From: SAR202-VII-2 sp965263165
GTDB lineage: Bacteria; Chloroflexota; Dehalococcoidia; Lucifugimonadales; SAR202-VII-2
Assembly: GCA_965263165.1 (NCBI GenBank)
Contig: OZ253584.1
Location: 1,240,001 to 1,304,000, forward strand
DNA: 64,000 bases
Direction: 5' to 3'
Of this stretch, positions 52,736-62,634 are shown piece after piece; positions within the stretch are counted from its first letter, which is position 1; every line of letters starts with the position of its first letter. The notes under the pieces are model-generated. The model had not been told where the DNA came from. It saw only the letters and a list, made by a program, of their open reading frames with translations, and ran no database searches. The position numbers were made by a program, and so were the translations under genes.

Positions 52736-53296
52736 ATGCATTGCCGTTCGCGCTTCCTCCGCTTTTGTCCTTCGTGTGACTCCCTCCTCCCGCCTGCTAT
52801 GCGGGCGGACGCCGTCTACTGTTCCGGGCGCTGCCGGATGGCCGCCCACCGCGCAACCCGCGCGCAGCGCAGCGCCGGATTGGACCCGCAAGCTGAGCCG
52901 TCCCCCGTGGAGGCGTCTCCCGCCTGGCGCCGCCAAGAGGTTGAAGGCGCCCTGCTCCGCCTCGCAGGCAAGGCCGTCCAGGTGATGAACGCCTCCCTTG
53001 GACAGAACGACGTCCGCGTCGCCGAGTGGACCGTCGAGCGCGCTGTCGCCAGGCACGCCAAACCCGGCGCCCCCGCAGAGAAGTCGCCGCGGATGAGGGA
53101 TGAAGAAGCAAGAGCGGAGCTCGAGCGTAAAATCGCTAAGGTCTCAGCCGAACTTGAGGAAGAGAGACTTCTTGAGGAAGAGAGACTTGACGAAGAGAAT
53201 GCTAGCCAGGGTTGGCCCTGGAAGCGCATCGTAGCTCTGGCGAGTTCGGACCATGAGTCTCGGAGCGCGGCCCCATCCTGGCTTGCTTTCGGCTAA
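52736..53296 (+). CDS. Zinc-finger protein of the composite element
   Basis: 186 residues. The N terminus has CPSCDSLLPPAMRADAVYCS and then GRCRMAAHRA, that is Cys11, Cys14, Cys29 and Cys33, a CxxC...CxxxC finger common in small bacterial DNA-associated proteins. The middle contains KAVQVMNASLGQNDVRVAEW, a helical stretch that recalls, loosely, small terminase-like or HTH proteins. The C-terminal third is a charged coiled coil with a tandem LLEEERL repeat. ATG 52736 has GAGG upstream. The iterons at 52606 are 90 bases upstream. Family not identified. Confidence 0.65.
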   Translation: MHCRSRFLRFCPSCDSLLPPAMRADAVYCSGRCRMAAHRATRAQRSAGLDPQAEPSPVEASPAWRRQEVEGALLRLAGKAVQVMNASLGQNDVRVAEWTVERAVARHAKPGAPAEKSPRMRDEEARAELERKIAKVSAELEEERLLEEERLDEENASQGWPWKRIVALASSDHESRSAAPSWLAFG

Positions 53297-53516
53297 CGGA
53301 GGCGGGATGTTGCCGCCTTGCGTTGGAACGACGCCCCCGGGAAGCACATCGGGGGGCCTGCTGGCGGGAGGGCAAGGCAATCGAATGCCGGTGGGCGCGA
53401 AGGGGTTCAGGGCGTGGGCAGGAACTCTCGGTCTGGCTGGATGCTGGACTCGAAGCGGCACGCTATCTGGCCGCTGTTCCAAGCCCCGGACGTGACCTGG
53501 CGAGAGAACTCCACCA

Positions 53517-54194
53517 TCAGCCGCCACGACTGGGCGGTGGTTTCTGCCGGTAGCGGCCGTCGGTGGCGGTGTCGTTCATCCAGGCGTGCGGCGCCCCTGG
53601 AAACAGGTGAATCTGGTAGCTCTTCCGATGCTCTTCCAGCATGTGCCGGAAGGTCCAAATGTTGGGCAAGGGGACGAGGTGGTCCAGCTCGCCGAAAGCT
53701 CCGAAGACCGGGCAGGACAGACGCGGAATCAGGGTAACAACCGACTCCTGACCCTTTTCCGAGGCGTCGAAGTCGCGGGGGTAGATGCCGCCGTGGTACA
53801 CCACGGCGCCGCTGAGCCGGCGTCCGTGGGCCGATAGGAGAAGCGGCGTCCGCCCCGTCTGGCAGAACCCGGCAACGACGATGCGGTCGGCGTCGGCGAA
53901 GTCCTGGCCCCGGATGTAGTCCGCCAACTCATCGAAGTCCGTGAGGGTGTCCTCGTCTGCGAGCTCACCCCGGAACTGGCCATCCGCCAGGGCTTGCTGC
54001 TGGTCGGCGTGCCGGTGGAAGAAGTCGGGGAGGAAGGCCGCGAATCCCTCGTCGGCGATGCGCTGGGCCTGGTCGAAGGTGTGCTGCACGGGGCCGTAGC
54101 GCTCGTGGAGCATGACGAACGCCGGGAACGGCCCTGGCTCGTTCGGGTGGGCGCTCCACACGCGCATGCCGCTGACCAGCGTTGTTTCCTGCAT
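53517..54194 (-). CDS. Dienelactone-hydrolase family protein, frameshifted
   Basis: About 225 residues. The nucleophile elbow is VVAGFCQTGRTPLLL (Cys), followed by IPRLSCPVFGAFGELDHLVP and HLFPGAPHAWMND (His). The start ATG 54194 is set by alignment with the paralogue at 54250-55038 (both begin M.E.TL.SGMRVWSA). After GRYR the frame runs into QKPPPSRGG and stops, whereas the other frame from about 53557 to 53407 reads AETTAQSWRLMVEFSRQVTS, then GAWNSGQIACRF, matching the paralogue. Adding one G to CCGGCAG near 53557 restores a full-length protein, so a 1-bp deletion or error is likely. Confidence 0.75.
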   Translation of the reverse strand: MQETTLVSGMRVWSAHPNEPGPFPAFVMLHERYGPVQHTFDQAQRIADEGFAAFLPDFFHRHADQQQALADGQFRGELADEDTLTDFDELADYIRGQDFADADRIVVAGFCQTGRTPLLLSAHGRRLSGAVVYHGGIYPRDFDASEKGQESVVTLIPRLSCPVFGAFGELDHLVPLPNIWTFRHMLEEHRKSYQIHLFPGAPHAWMNDTATDGRYRQKPPPSRGG

Positions 54195-54249
54195 GGCTCC
54201 CCCCGTCATTTCAAAGGGATTTCGGCGACGCCGGCCGGCGATTCCAGCA

Positions 54250-55038
54250 TTAGGGCAAGAACACCTGGTCCGGTTGGATGCTCGAATTGAAGCGGAAGAC
54301 GAGTTGCTCGCGGTCCCAAGCCCCGGAGACGACCTCGTTGCAGAAGCCGAGCATGGCCCGCCAGGCGTCCTCTGTCTGCTCGGCCCGGTACCGCTCGAAG
54401 GCTCTGGGGGTCGTGGTGTTCATCCAGGAGTGAGGGGCGCCGCTGAAGACGTTGATGTCGTAGCTCTTGCGGTGCTCCTCCAGCATCTGCCGGAAGGTCC
54501 AGACGTTGGGCAGCGGAATCAGTTCGTCCAGCTCTCCGAAGGCCCCAAAGACCGGGCAGGACAGCCGAGGCGTCAGCCCTATTACTGACTCTTCACCCGT
54601 CTCGGTGGCGGCGTAGTCCCTGGGGTAGATGCCGCCGTGGAGGACCAACGCTCCGCTGACGTAGCCGCGATGGGAGGCAACGACCAGGGGCGTGCGTCCG
54701 GTCTGGCAGTACCCGGCGATGACCACGCGGGCGTCGTCGGCGTAGTCCAGCCCCCTGATGTGGCCCATCAGCTCGTCGATGTCGGTCAACGTATGCTCGT
54801 CCGGCAACTCGACCCGCTCCTCGGCGGCCTCGACAGCCTGGCGGTTGCCGGTGTAGCGATGGAATAGGTCGGGGGCGAAGGCGGCAAAGCCCTCCCGGGC
54901 CATGCGCTCCATGATGTTGAACGTGTGTTGCACGGGGCCGTAGCGCTCGTGGAGGATGAAGGCGGTGGGGAAGGGCCCCGGACCTTCGGGCTGGGCGCTC
55001 CACACGCGCATGCCGCTGGCCAGCGTTGCTTCCTTCAT
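54250..55038 (-). CDS. Dienelactone-hydrolase family protein
   Basis: 262 residues, intact. IAGYCQTGRTPLVVA (nucleophile Cys), TPRLSCPVFGAFGELDELIP (Asp) and FSGAPHSWMNTTTP (His) give the Cys-Asp-His triad of the family. These enzymes hydrolyse cyclic lactones and related esters. It is a tandem paralogue of the gene at 53517-54194, with the same order and orientation. Confidence 0.85.
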   Translation of the reverse strand: MKEATLASGMRVWSAQPEGPGPFPTAFILHERYGPVQHTFNIMERMAREGFAAFAPDLFHRYTGNRQAVEAAEERVELPDEHTLTDIDELMGHIRGLDYADDARVVIAGYCQTGRTPLVVASHRGYVSGALVLHGGIYPRDYAATETGEESVIGLTPRLSCPVFGAFGELDELIPLPNVWTFRQMLEEHRKSYDINVFSGAPHSWMNTTTPRAFERYRAEQTEDAWRAMLGFCNEVVSGAWDREQLVFRFNSSIQPDQVFLP

Positions 55039-55125
55039 AAGACTCCCAGGGCGTTGGCTGGATTGGGCGCTGGGTGGCCGGGGCCTACCCTAGCTGTAGC
55101 TCCCATAGAGGTTGGGCATGGCCCC

Positions 55126-55162
55126 TTTCCTAACCTGCCCTCGTACTCGGGGGCAGGGACGG
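55126..55162 (-). repeat. Hairpin repeat R2, inverted copy
   Basis: Reads TCCTAACCTGCCCTCGTACT, then CGGGGGCAGGGACGG on the plus strand, the reverse complement of the other copies. Lies between the dienelactone hydrolase and ffh genes. Confidence 0.7.
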
Positions 55163-55203
55163 GAGAATGCTCGCGCCTGGAACAACGTTCCAAGGAAGCA
55201 CAG

Positions 55204-56535
<1,332 letters not shown>

Positions 56536-56577
56536 AGGGGCTCCTGGAAGCCATTCAAGGGTGGGGCAGGAGGGGAG

Positions 56578-57837
56578 TCAAGGACGCTGGGAGGCCTCCG
56601 GGGCTGCGACTACCCGGCGCGCTGCCGCCTTCCTCTTGGTGGAGGCCTGGATCCGGCGCGCTGCCGCCTTCTTCTTGGTGGAGGCCTGGATCCGGCGCGC
56701 CGCCACCTTCTTCCCGGTGGAGGCCTGGGCCCGGCGACCACTGGCCTGTAGTCGCTGCGCCACGCGGCCCGCCGCGTACTGAGCGCCGTCTTTCGCCGGA
56801 ATCACCGGGGCTGGTGAAGGCTGCGCCTGTGGGGATGCTGCAAGGGCGAAGGCGGTCGCCATCTCCTTGCAAATCCTTCTCACCACGCGCGGCCCCCGGT
56901 AGACCAGACTTGTATAGATCTGGACCGTCGTGGCGCCGGCTTGGAGCGCGCGCAGGGCGTCCTGGCCAGTGAAGACGCCGCCGCAGGCGTTGATGGCGAA
57001 GGCGTCCCCGGCGTGGGCGCGGATGGCGGCGACGGTTTTGAGCATGTCCTCCAGGATCGGGCGGCCACTGAGGCCGCCGCGTCCGGTGGCCATGCGGGGT
57101 TCTTCCACGGGCAGGGTGTTCCCGGCTGTCACGCCATCGATGCCCTGCTCCAAGCACACGTCCACCAGGGCCAACACTCGCCGTCTGGAAGCGTCGTCGT
57201 GGCCGAAGGGCAGTTTTACGAACAGAGGCTTCGTGCGCTGGGGCATGATGGCCTGAAGGACTTCGCGTAAGTTCGAGGGATCTTGGAATGCCGCCAAGCC
57301 CGCCGTGTTCGGCGAGCTGATGTTCAGCTCCACCCCAGCCGTCAGCGGCTCGAGCCGCTGGTGGATGCGGGCGAAGTCGTCCACCTCCAGTGCGGCGATG
57401 CTGACCAGGACGGCCGCGTCGCCGACCCCGGCGGCGCGGAGTTTGGCGGCGGCGGCGTCAGCACCCTGGCTGGGGAACCCGAAGGCGTTGATGAGGGCAT
57501 TCTGCTTCGGCAGCCGCAGCAGGCGGGGCTGAGGGTTGCCGGCGCGGGGCGTCGGCAAGACCGTGCCCCCCACCAGGTACCCAAAGCCCAGCCGCGCCAA
57601 CTCCGGCAGGGAGCGGCAATACTTGTCGAGACCGGCGGCCAAGCCCACGGGGTTACGTAGGGGGATACCAGCCAGGTTCGCGGCCAGGCGAGAGTCGGAG
57701 GTCTGAAACGAGGATGTGGGCCCGCCCCACAGCCAAGGGTACCGGAGCAGGTGTTCCGCCAGGCTCTGCGCCGTTTCCGGGTGCAGCTTGAAGAGCAGAG
57801 GCCTTGCGAATCGCGTGTAGAGCCCTTTGTACATCAT
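56578..57837 (-). CDS. pyrD: Class 2 dihydroorotate dehydrogenase with a lysine/alanine-rich tail
   Basis: 419 residues, longer than the usual ~340-360. N-terminal MMYKGLYTRFARPLLFKLHP matches the membrane-associated class 2 enzyme. NPVGLAAGLDKYCRSLPEL, VELNISSPNTAGL, FVKLPFGHD, NTLPVEEPRMATGRGGLSG and GGVFTGQDALRALQAGATTV form the FMN barrel. The last ~70 residues are an Ala/Lys/Arg-rich tail with three RIQAST-KKKAAAR-like repeats, encoded by 39-bp DNA repeats. This is a histone-H1-like extension. The domain oxidises dihydroorotate with quinone in pyrimidine synthesis; the tail might bind nucleic acid. Confidence 0.9.
   Translation of the reverse strand: MMYKGLYTRFARPLLFKLHPETAQSLAEHLLRYPWLWGGPTSSFQTSDSRLAANLAGIPLRNPVGLAAGLDKYCRSLPELARLGFGYLVGGTVLPTPRAGNPQPRLLRLPKQNALINAFGFPSQGADAAAAKLRAAGVGDAAVLVSIAALEVDDFARIHQRLEPLTAGVELNISSPNTAGLAAFQDPSNLREVLQAIMPQRTKPLFVKLPFGHDDASRRRVLALVDVCLEQGIDGVTAGNTLPVEEPRMATGRGGLSGRPILEDMLKTVAAIRAHAGDAFAINACGGVFTGQDALRALQAGATTVQIYTSLVYRGPRVVRRICKEMATAFALAASPQAQPSPAPVIPAKDGAQYAAGRVAQRLQASGRRAQASTGKKVAARRIQASTKKKAAARRIQASTKRKAAARRVVAAPEASQRP
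56616..56732 (-). repeat. 39-bp tandem repeat in the pyrD tail
   Basis: Three units at 56616, 56655 and 56694, differing at a few positions, each encoding 13 residues of the H1-like tail. A fourth, partial unit follows. Confidence 0.85.
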
Positions 57838-58094
57838 GTAGTGTGCAACACTCTACTATTATGCCACATTATGTACAAGGAATCGCGTGTGCCCAAATTC
57901 CCTATCTGATTGGCGATGCGGTTGAGTTTCTTAGCTAGATTCGTCATTTTCAATAATTTGTTCTTGCGCCCAGCAGGTGAAAGGAAGGCCTCGTCTTCAA
58001 GGCTGAATTAGCTACTGGATCGGATCGTCGGTTTGGTTTGGGTGTGGATTGGGGTGTGGAAGCCCATGTGCTGACTGGCCGCCGGAGGCGGGTC

Positions 58095-59192
58095 CTATGA
58101 CCTGACCGGCGCCAGGTTGAAGCTGTAGAAGCGCTCGGCGTTGCGGTAGAGGATAGCGTCGCGGTCATCATCGGTGATCTCTTCGTTGGCCAGTAGCTCG
58201 CCGATCTCATCGCCAATGGTTTCCTTCGTGGCCTCGTGCGGGTAGTCGGAGGAGTACATGAAACCCTCCTTGCCCATGCTCTTGACCGCGCTGGCCAGGT
58301 CGGGCTCTCCTCCCTCCACCCCCACGACGATGCGCCCTTCCTTGATGAGCCGCCTCAGATAGTCCGCTATATTTTCGCCGGCGGGAAGTCGCAGGTATTG
58401 CTTGTTGGGGTCCAGCGGGGGGAGCATCCCGAACGACCTCGTGCAACGCTCCACCGCCATGAGGAACCAGCCGACGCCGGCCTCAAGGAAGGCATGGCGG
58501 ACGTTGGGGAACCTGTCGAACACGCCGTTCAGCAGCATACTGACGAACCCAATGGCAACCGCCAGCGGGTGGCCCAGGGCATTGGAGCCGGCGACGATGT
58601 TCATGTGGTCCAGGCCCAACCCGGCATGGGAGCCTGCGTGGAGGGCAAGAGAGCATCCCAAGCTGTCGGCTTCTTCGTAGATAGGCCAGAAGTCCTTGGA
58701 CCCAAGCTCTCCCTTGTGCCCAACGCCGGTGAGCATAGCGCCGCACATGCCCAACTCCCTGACGGCGCGGCGCAACTCCAGCGCGGCGGCGGGTGGGTCC
58801 TGGAGGGGAATCATGGCCATGCCCTTGAAGCGTTCGTCGCGACTGAGGTAGGCCTGGTGAAGCCAGTTGTTATAGGCCCTGGCCACGCCAAGGGCAAGGT
58901 CCAAGTCCGGGATTCGGCCGAAGTGGAGGAAGGCGCTGGGGTAGAGGACAGTGGCGTCGAAGCCCTGGGTGTCCAGGAAGTCGACCCAGCCGTCGTAACC
59001 GGGGTCTTGGAACGAGCCCGGCGGGACCTTGTTGAGTCCGAAGAACAGGTGGCTGCCGAACTGCGGCCAGAAGCCGAACATGCTGCCGATGGAGGCTTCG
59101 CTCCACTCCGGCGGCAGGAAGCTGCGGATGCCCGCTGCGTCCTCGAAGATGTGCCCGTCTCCGTCGATGATCCTGGGGCGATTCTGTGCCAT
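58095..59192 (-). CDS. Amidohydrolase-2 family protein, paralogue 1
   Basis: 365 residues from ATG 59192, with GGAG 5 bases upstream. IIDGDGHIFED (D-x-H), LALHAGSHAGLG and SSDYPHEATKETIGDE are the metal-site stretches. Very similar throughout to the next gene, with the same layout (LDTQGFDATVLYPSAFLHFG and so on). A TIM-barrel metal-dependent hydrolase; substrate unknown. Part of a minus-strand group of likely catabolic enzymes. Confidence 0.85.
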   Translation of the reverse strand: MAQNRPRIIDGDGHIFEDAAGIRSFLPPEWSEASIGSMFGFWPQFGSHLFFGLNKVPPGSFQDPGYDGWVDFLDTQGFDATVLYPSAFLHFGRIPDLDLALGVARAYNNWLHQAYLSRDERFKGMAMIPLQDPPAAALELRRAVRELGMCGAMLTGVGHKGELGSKDFWPIYEEADSLGCSLALHAGSHAGLGLDHMNIVAGSNALGHPLAVAIGFVSMLLNGVFDRFPNVRHAFLEAGVGWFLMAVERCTRSFGMLPPLDPNKQYLRLPAGENIADYLRRLIKEGRIVVGVEGGEPDLASAVKSMGKEGFMYSSDYPHEATKETIGDEIGELLANEEITDDDRDAILYRNAERFYSFNLAPVRS

Positions 59193-59236
59193 GACTTCTC
59201 CGACCGGCGACTTCCGCCTGGTGACTTCCAAAGCGC

Positions 59237-60331
59237 CTAGGACTTGGCCGGGACCAACCGGAAGCCGTAGAAGCGCTCGGCGTTGTTGCAGAGGATAGCG
59301 TCTCTGTCCTTCTCGGTGAGCTCTTCGTTCTCCAATAGTTCGCCGATCTCCTCGCCGATGGTCTCCTTGGTGGCCTCGTGGGGGTAGTCCGACGAGTACA
59401 TGAACGCCTCGTTCCCCATGAGATGCACCGCGTGGGCGATACTCGGCTCTCCTCCCTCGACGCCGACGACGATGCGGCCCTCCTTGGCGAGCCGCCTGAG
59501 GTAGTCGATGATCTTCTCATCGGGGGCAAGCTTGAGGTACTGCCCATTCGGGTCCAGCGGGGGAAACGCTCCGAATGACCTCGTGCAACGTTCCACCGCC
59601 ATGAGGAACCAGCCGATGCCGGCCTCTAGGAAGGCATAGCGGGCCCTTGGGAACCTATCGAATACGCCGTTCAGCAGCATGCTGGTGAAGCCGATCGAGA
59701 CCGCCAGCGGGTGGCCCAAGGCGTTGGACCCGGCGAAGATATTCATGTAGTCCATGCCCAGCCCGGCGTGGGAACCGGCGTGCAAGGCGAGGGCGCAGCC
59801 CAGGCTGTCGGCTTCCTCATAAACGGGCCAGAAGTCCTTGGATCCAAGCTCGCCTTTGTGCCCAACGCCGGTGAGCATGGCGCCGCACATGCCCAGCTCC
59901 TTGACGGCGCGGCGCAACTCCAGCGCGGCGGCGGGTGGGTCCTGGAGGGGAATCATGGCCATGCCCTTGAAGCGTTCGTCGCGGCTGAGGTAGGCCTGGT
60001 GAAGCCAGTTGTTGTAGGCCCTGGCCACGCCGAGGGCAAGATCTAAGTCCGGGATTCGGCCGAAGTGGAGGAAGGCGCTGGGGTAGAGGACAGTGGCGTC
60101 GAAGCCCTGGGTATCCAGGAAGTCGACCCAGCCGTCGTAACCGGGGTCCTGGAATGAGCCCGGCGGGACCTTGTTTAGGGCGAAGAACATGTGGCTGCCA
60201 AACTGCGGCCAGAAGCCGAACATGTTGGCGATGGAGGCCTCGCTCCACTCCGGCGGCAGGAAGCTGCGGACGCCCTCCGGGTCCTCGAAGATGTGCCCGT
60301 CTCCATCGATGATCCTGCGGGAGTACGCCAT
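59237..60331 (-). CDS. Amidohydrolase-2 family protein, paralogue 2
   Basis: 364 residues. AAGGAGAAGG lies just before the ATG at 60331. IIDGDGHIFEDPEGVRSFLP, ALALHAGSHAGLGMDYMNI and YSSDYPHEATKETIGEE match paralogue 1. Differences are spread through the protein, more so near the C terminus, so the duplication is not very recent. The gap to paralogue 1 is 44 bases, so they are one transcription unit. Confidence 0.87.
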   Translation of the reverse strand: MAYSRRIIDGDGHIFEDPEGVRSFLPPEWSEASIANMFGFWPQFGSHMFFALNKVPPGSFQDPGYDGWVDFLDTQGFDATVLYPSAFLHFGRIPDLDLALGVARAYNNWLHQAYLSRDERFKGMAMIPLQDPPAAALELRRAVKELGMCGAMLTGVGHKGELGSKDFWPVYEEADSLGCALALHAGSHAGLGMDYMNIFAGSNALGHPLAVSIGFTSMLLNGVFDRFPRARYAFLEAGIGWFLMAVERCTRSFGAFPPLDPNGQYLKLAPDEKIIDYLRRLAKEGRIVVGVEGGEPSIAHAVHLMGNEAFMYSSDYPHEATKETIGEEIGELLENEELTEKDRDAILCNNAERFYGFRLVPAKS

Positions 60332-60424
60332 GAGCCTTCTCCTTGGTCTTGGGATTGGCCGGGGTCAAGTGGCGCCTGTGTATCACGGGCACATCGCGTT
60401 GTCAAACCGCTTCTGCCCCCGCCG

Positions 60425-61210
60425 TCACGAAAGGAAGCCAATGACCTCCGCCATGAACTCTTCCGGCTGTTCCAGCATCGGTAGATGCCCGGAGCGTTCC
60501 AGGACCACCAGCTTCGAGTTGGCGATGCTGTCGCGGAACAACGGGCCGTAGGCCGGCGGCGAGAATTGGTCGGAGGTGCCCCATATGATCAGGGTGGGGG
60601 CCTTGATCCGGTGGATGCGATTGCTCAGGCCCCTGTCCGGGAGGGGCCACAGGAACTTGGAGGCCGCCCCCAGGGAGCGGATGCGCTCCAGGTCCCACTC
60701 CTTCGCCGCTTGCTCGTCCGCAGGCTCCAGACTCAACCCGCGGGCATGGGCTGCATCTGCGTCGTGCCAGACGGCCCGGAGGAAGTGGCTTTTGATGAAG
60801 GAGAAGAAATCCGGCGCCGGGGTGTCGTCCATCCAGAGCCCGACGGGCGCCACCAGGACGAGCTTTCCAACTCTTTCGGGGCACGTGGCGGCAATCTCCG
60901 CGGCGATGGCCGCTCCCAGGCCGTGTCCCACGATGTCCGGCCGCTCCAATCCTAGGGCATCCAGCAATTCCAGGTGATAGAAGATCAGGTCGTGGAAAGA
61001 GTACAGGTCGTCAAGTCCCGTCGACTCGCCGAAACCCGGCTGGGCTGGAGCAATCACGCTGCGCCGTTCCGCCAGCGGGTCGAGCCAGGCTGGCCACTCG
61101 GTGAAGGGAAAGAAGCCGTGAAGGGACAGCACCGGCGCCCCCGCCCCCTGCGTGAAGACCTGGGCTTCGAAGAGGCCGTTCCGGATGGCGATGGAACGCT
61201 CCTCGGACAT
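60425..61210 (-). CDS. Alpha/beta-hydrolase fold protein
   Basis: 261 residues. VLSLHGFFPFTEWPAWLDPL (oxyanion region), DIVGHGLGAAIAAEIAAT with Gly-His-Gly-Leu-Gly where a nucleophile elbow would have Ser, and LERSGHLPMLEQPEEF with the catalytic His. The elbow lacks a Ser, so hydrolase activity is doubtful and another role such as lyase or C-C hydrolase relative is possible. Start ATG 61210 overlaps the LLM gene's stop by one base (TAATG). Confidence 0.78.
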   Translation of the reverse strand: MSEERSIAIRNGLFEAQVFTQGAGAPVLSLHGFFPFTEWPAWLDPLAERRSVIAPAQPGFGESTGLDDLYSFHDLIFYHLELLDALGLERPDIVGHGLGAAIAAEIAATCPERVGKLVLVAPVGLWMDDTPAPDFFSFIKSHFLRAVWHDADAAHARGLSLEPADEQAAKEWDLERIRSLGAASKFLWPLPDRGLSNRIHRIKAPTLIIWGTSDQFSPPAYGPLFRDSIANSKLVVLERSGHLPMLEQPEEFMAEVIGFLS

Positions 61211-62469
61211 TATCCCCCCTGGACTATGGCTGCTGGAGTGGCGCGCTGGTTCATGGAGAGGGCCTTGGGATACCAGCGGTCCTCGTACTCGGAGTGTATA
61301 TGACGGAGGTGGGGCATGACCTCCTTGGCGAAGAGCTCGGTGCTGCGCAACACCTTTTCCTTGGGCATGTTGCCCAACTGCATGAGCACCATGAGATGGC
61401 CCACCCTCATGCTCTCGATAACGTCCTTGAGCTGTTCCCTGACCGTGGCCGGGCTGCCGGCTACGATGCTCCCGTTCTCTATGCGCTCCTTCCAGGTGGT
61501 TTCGGTTGAAAGGGCCTGCAGGCGCGGCCCGGGAGGTTGGGCGTTGCGCTCGGTGAACTGCTCCTGGCCTCTCTCGCGGAGGGTCGCGATGCTGCGGAAG
61601 CCCGGCGCCCCCCACGTCGGCCCGATGTGCTGGCACTTGTCGTAGAAATACTGGACGTGTTGGGCGTACTCCCGCTCCGCCTCCGCGTCGGTGTCCGCCA
61701 CGATCACGAGCTGCAAAAAACCCACGCGGTGCGGGTTGTGCTCGATGCCCAAGCGGTCCAGCGTGTCCCAATAGCCCTGGATCAGCGTGCTGGCCCGTTT
61801 GTAGCCCCCGAAGCTCAGGTAGCTGTAGAGATAGTCGCGCTCGGCGCTCCATTGCCAGGTCTCCACGCTCCCGCTGCCCGGGATCCATACCGGCGGGTGG
61901 GGTTTCTGGATGGGCTTGGGCCACGGGTTGACGTACCGGAGCTGCGTGTACTTGCCGTTGAAGGAGAACACGTCATCACGGGTCCATGCCTGCATGATGA
62001 GGTCGTGCGCCTCGTTGTACTTGTCCCGCACCACAGTGGGCGGCTGCCCGTAGCAGTAGCAGGTGTCCATGGGGGTTCCCACGGGGAACCCGGCAACCAG
62101 GCGGCCGCCTGAGATGACATCCAGCATGGCCATCTCTTCGGCGACTCTGATGGGCGGGTTGTAGAGAGCGATGCTGTTGCCTAAGACCACAATGGCCGCG
62201 TTGGACGTTCGGCGCGCCAGCGACGCGGCCATAAGGTTGGGCGAGGGCATCATTCCATAGGCGTTCTGATGATGCTCGTTGACGCAAATGCCATCGAAAC
62301 CGACTTGGTCGGCGAACTCCAGTTCGTCCAGATACTCGTTGTACATCCGGTGGCCTTCCACCGGGTCGTACAGGTTGCTGGGAACGGTCACCCACACAGA
62401 GGGATGCGTGGTGGAGAAGTCCTCGGGGAGGCTCTGATACGGCATCAGATGGAACCAGTGAAAGCGCAT
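61210..62469 (-). CDS. LLM-class flavin-dependent oxidoreductase
   Basis: 419 residues. Luciferase-like barrel with FDGICVNEHHQNAYGMMPSP, GNSIALYNPPIRVAEEMAML and GRLVAGFPVGTPMDTCYCYG. C-terminal IVAGSPATVREQLKDVIESM is the usual LLM end. It uses reduced FMN or F420 for oxygenation or hydride transfer; which one cannot be told. Translationally coupled to the alpha/beta hydrolase downstream. Confidence 0.85.
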   Translation of the reverse strand: MRFHWFHLMPYQSLPEDFSTTHPSVWVTVPSNLYDPVEGHRMYNEYLDELEFADQVGFDGICVNEHHQNAYGMMPSPNLMAASLARRTSNAAIVVLGNSIALYNPPIRVAEEMAMLDVISGGRLVAGFPVGTPMDTCYCYGQPPTVVRDKYNEAHDLIMQAWTRDDVFSFNGKYTQLRYVNPWPKPIQKPHPPVWIPGSGSVETWQWSAERDYLYSYLSFGGYKRASTLIQGYWDTLDRLGIEHNPHRVGFLQLVIVADTDAEAEREYAQHVQYFYDKCQHIGPTWGAPGFRSIATLRERGQEQFTERNAQPPGPRLQALSTETTWKERIENGSIVAGSPATVREQLKDVIESMRVGHLMVLMQLGNMPKEKVLRSTELFAKEVMPHLRHIHSEYEDRWYPKALSMNQRATPAAIVQGG

Positions 62470-62559
62470 AGCGCCCCCTTTGGTCGCGTGCGTAGGCGAG
62501 GCTGGTCAGTGCAGTATAAGAACGGCGGTTTGGGGACGCAACCGGCGCAGGGCGCTGTT

Positions 62560-62602
62560 AAGAGGAGACCGGCCAGCCCAACGGGCTGGCCGGTCTCCTC
62601 TT
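62560..62602. terminator. Strong bidirectional hairpin terminator
   Basis: A perfect 20-bp inverted repeat (AAGAGGAGACCGGCCAGCCC and its complement, 62560-62579 and 62583-62602) with a 3-base loop, 32 bases after the hdrB-like stop. On either strand it ends a run of AAGAG/CTCTT. Confidence 0.85.
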
Positions 62603-62634
62603 ATGCTGGCTTGGCGCCGGCGACGGGAGCGTTG

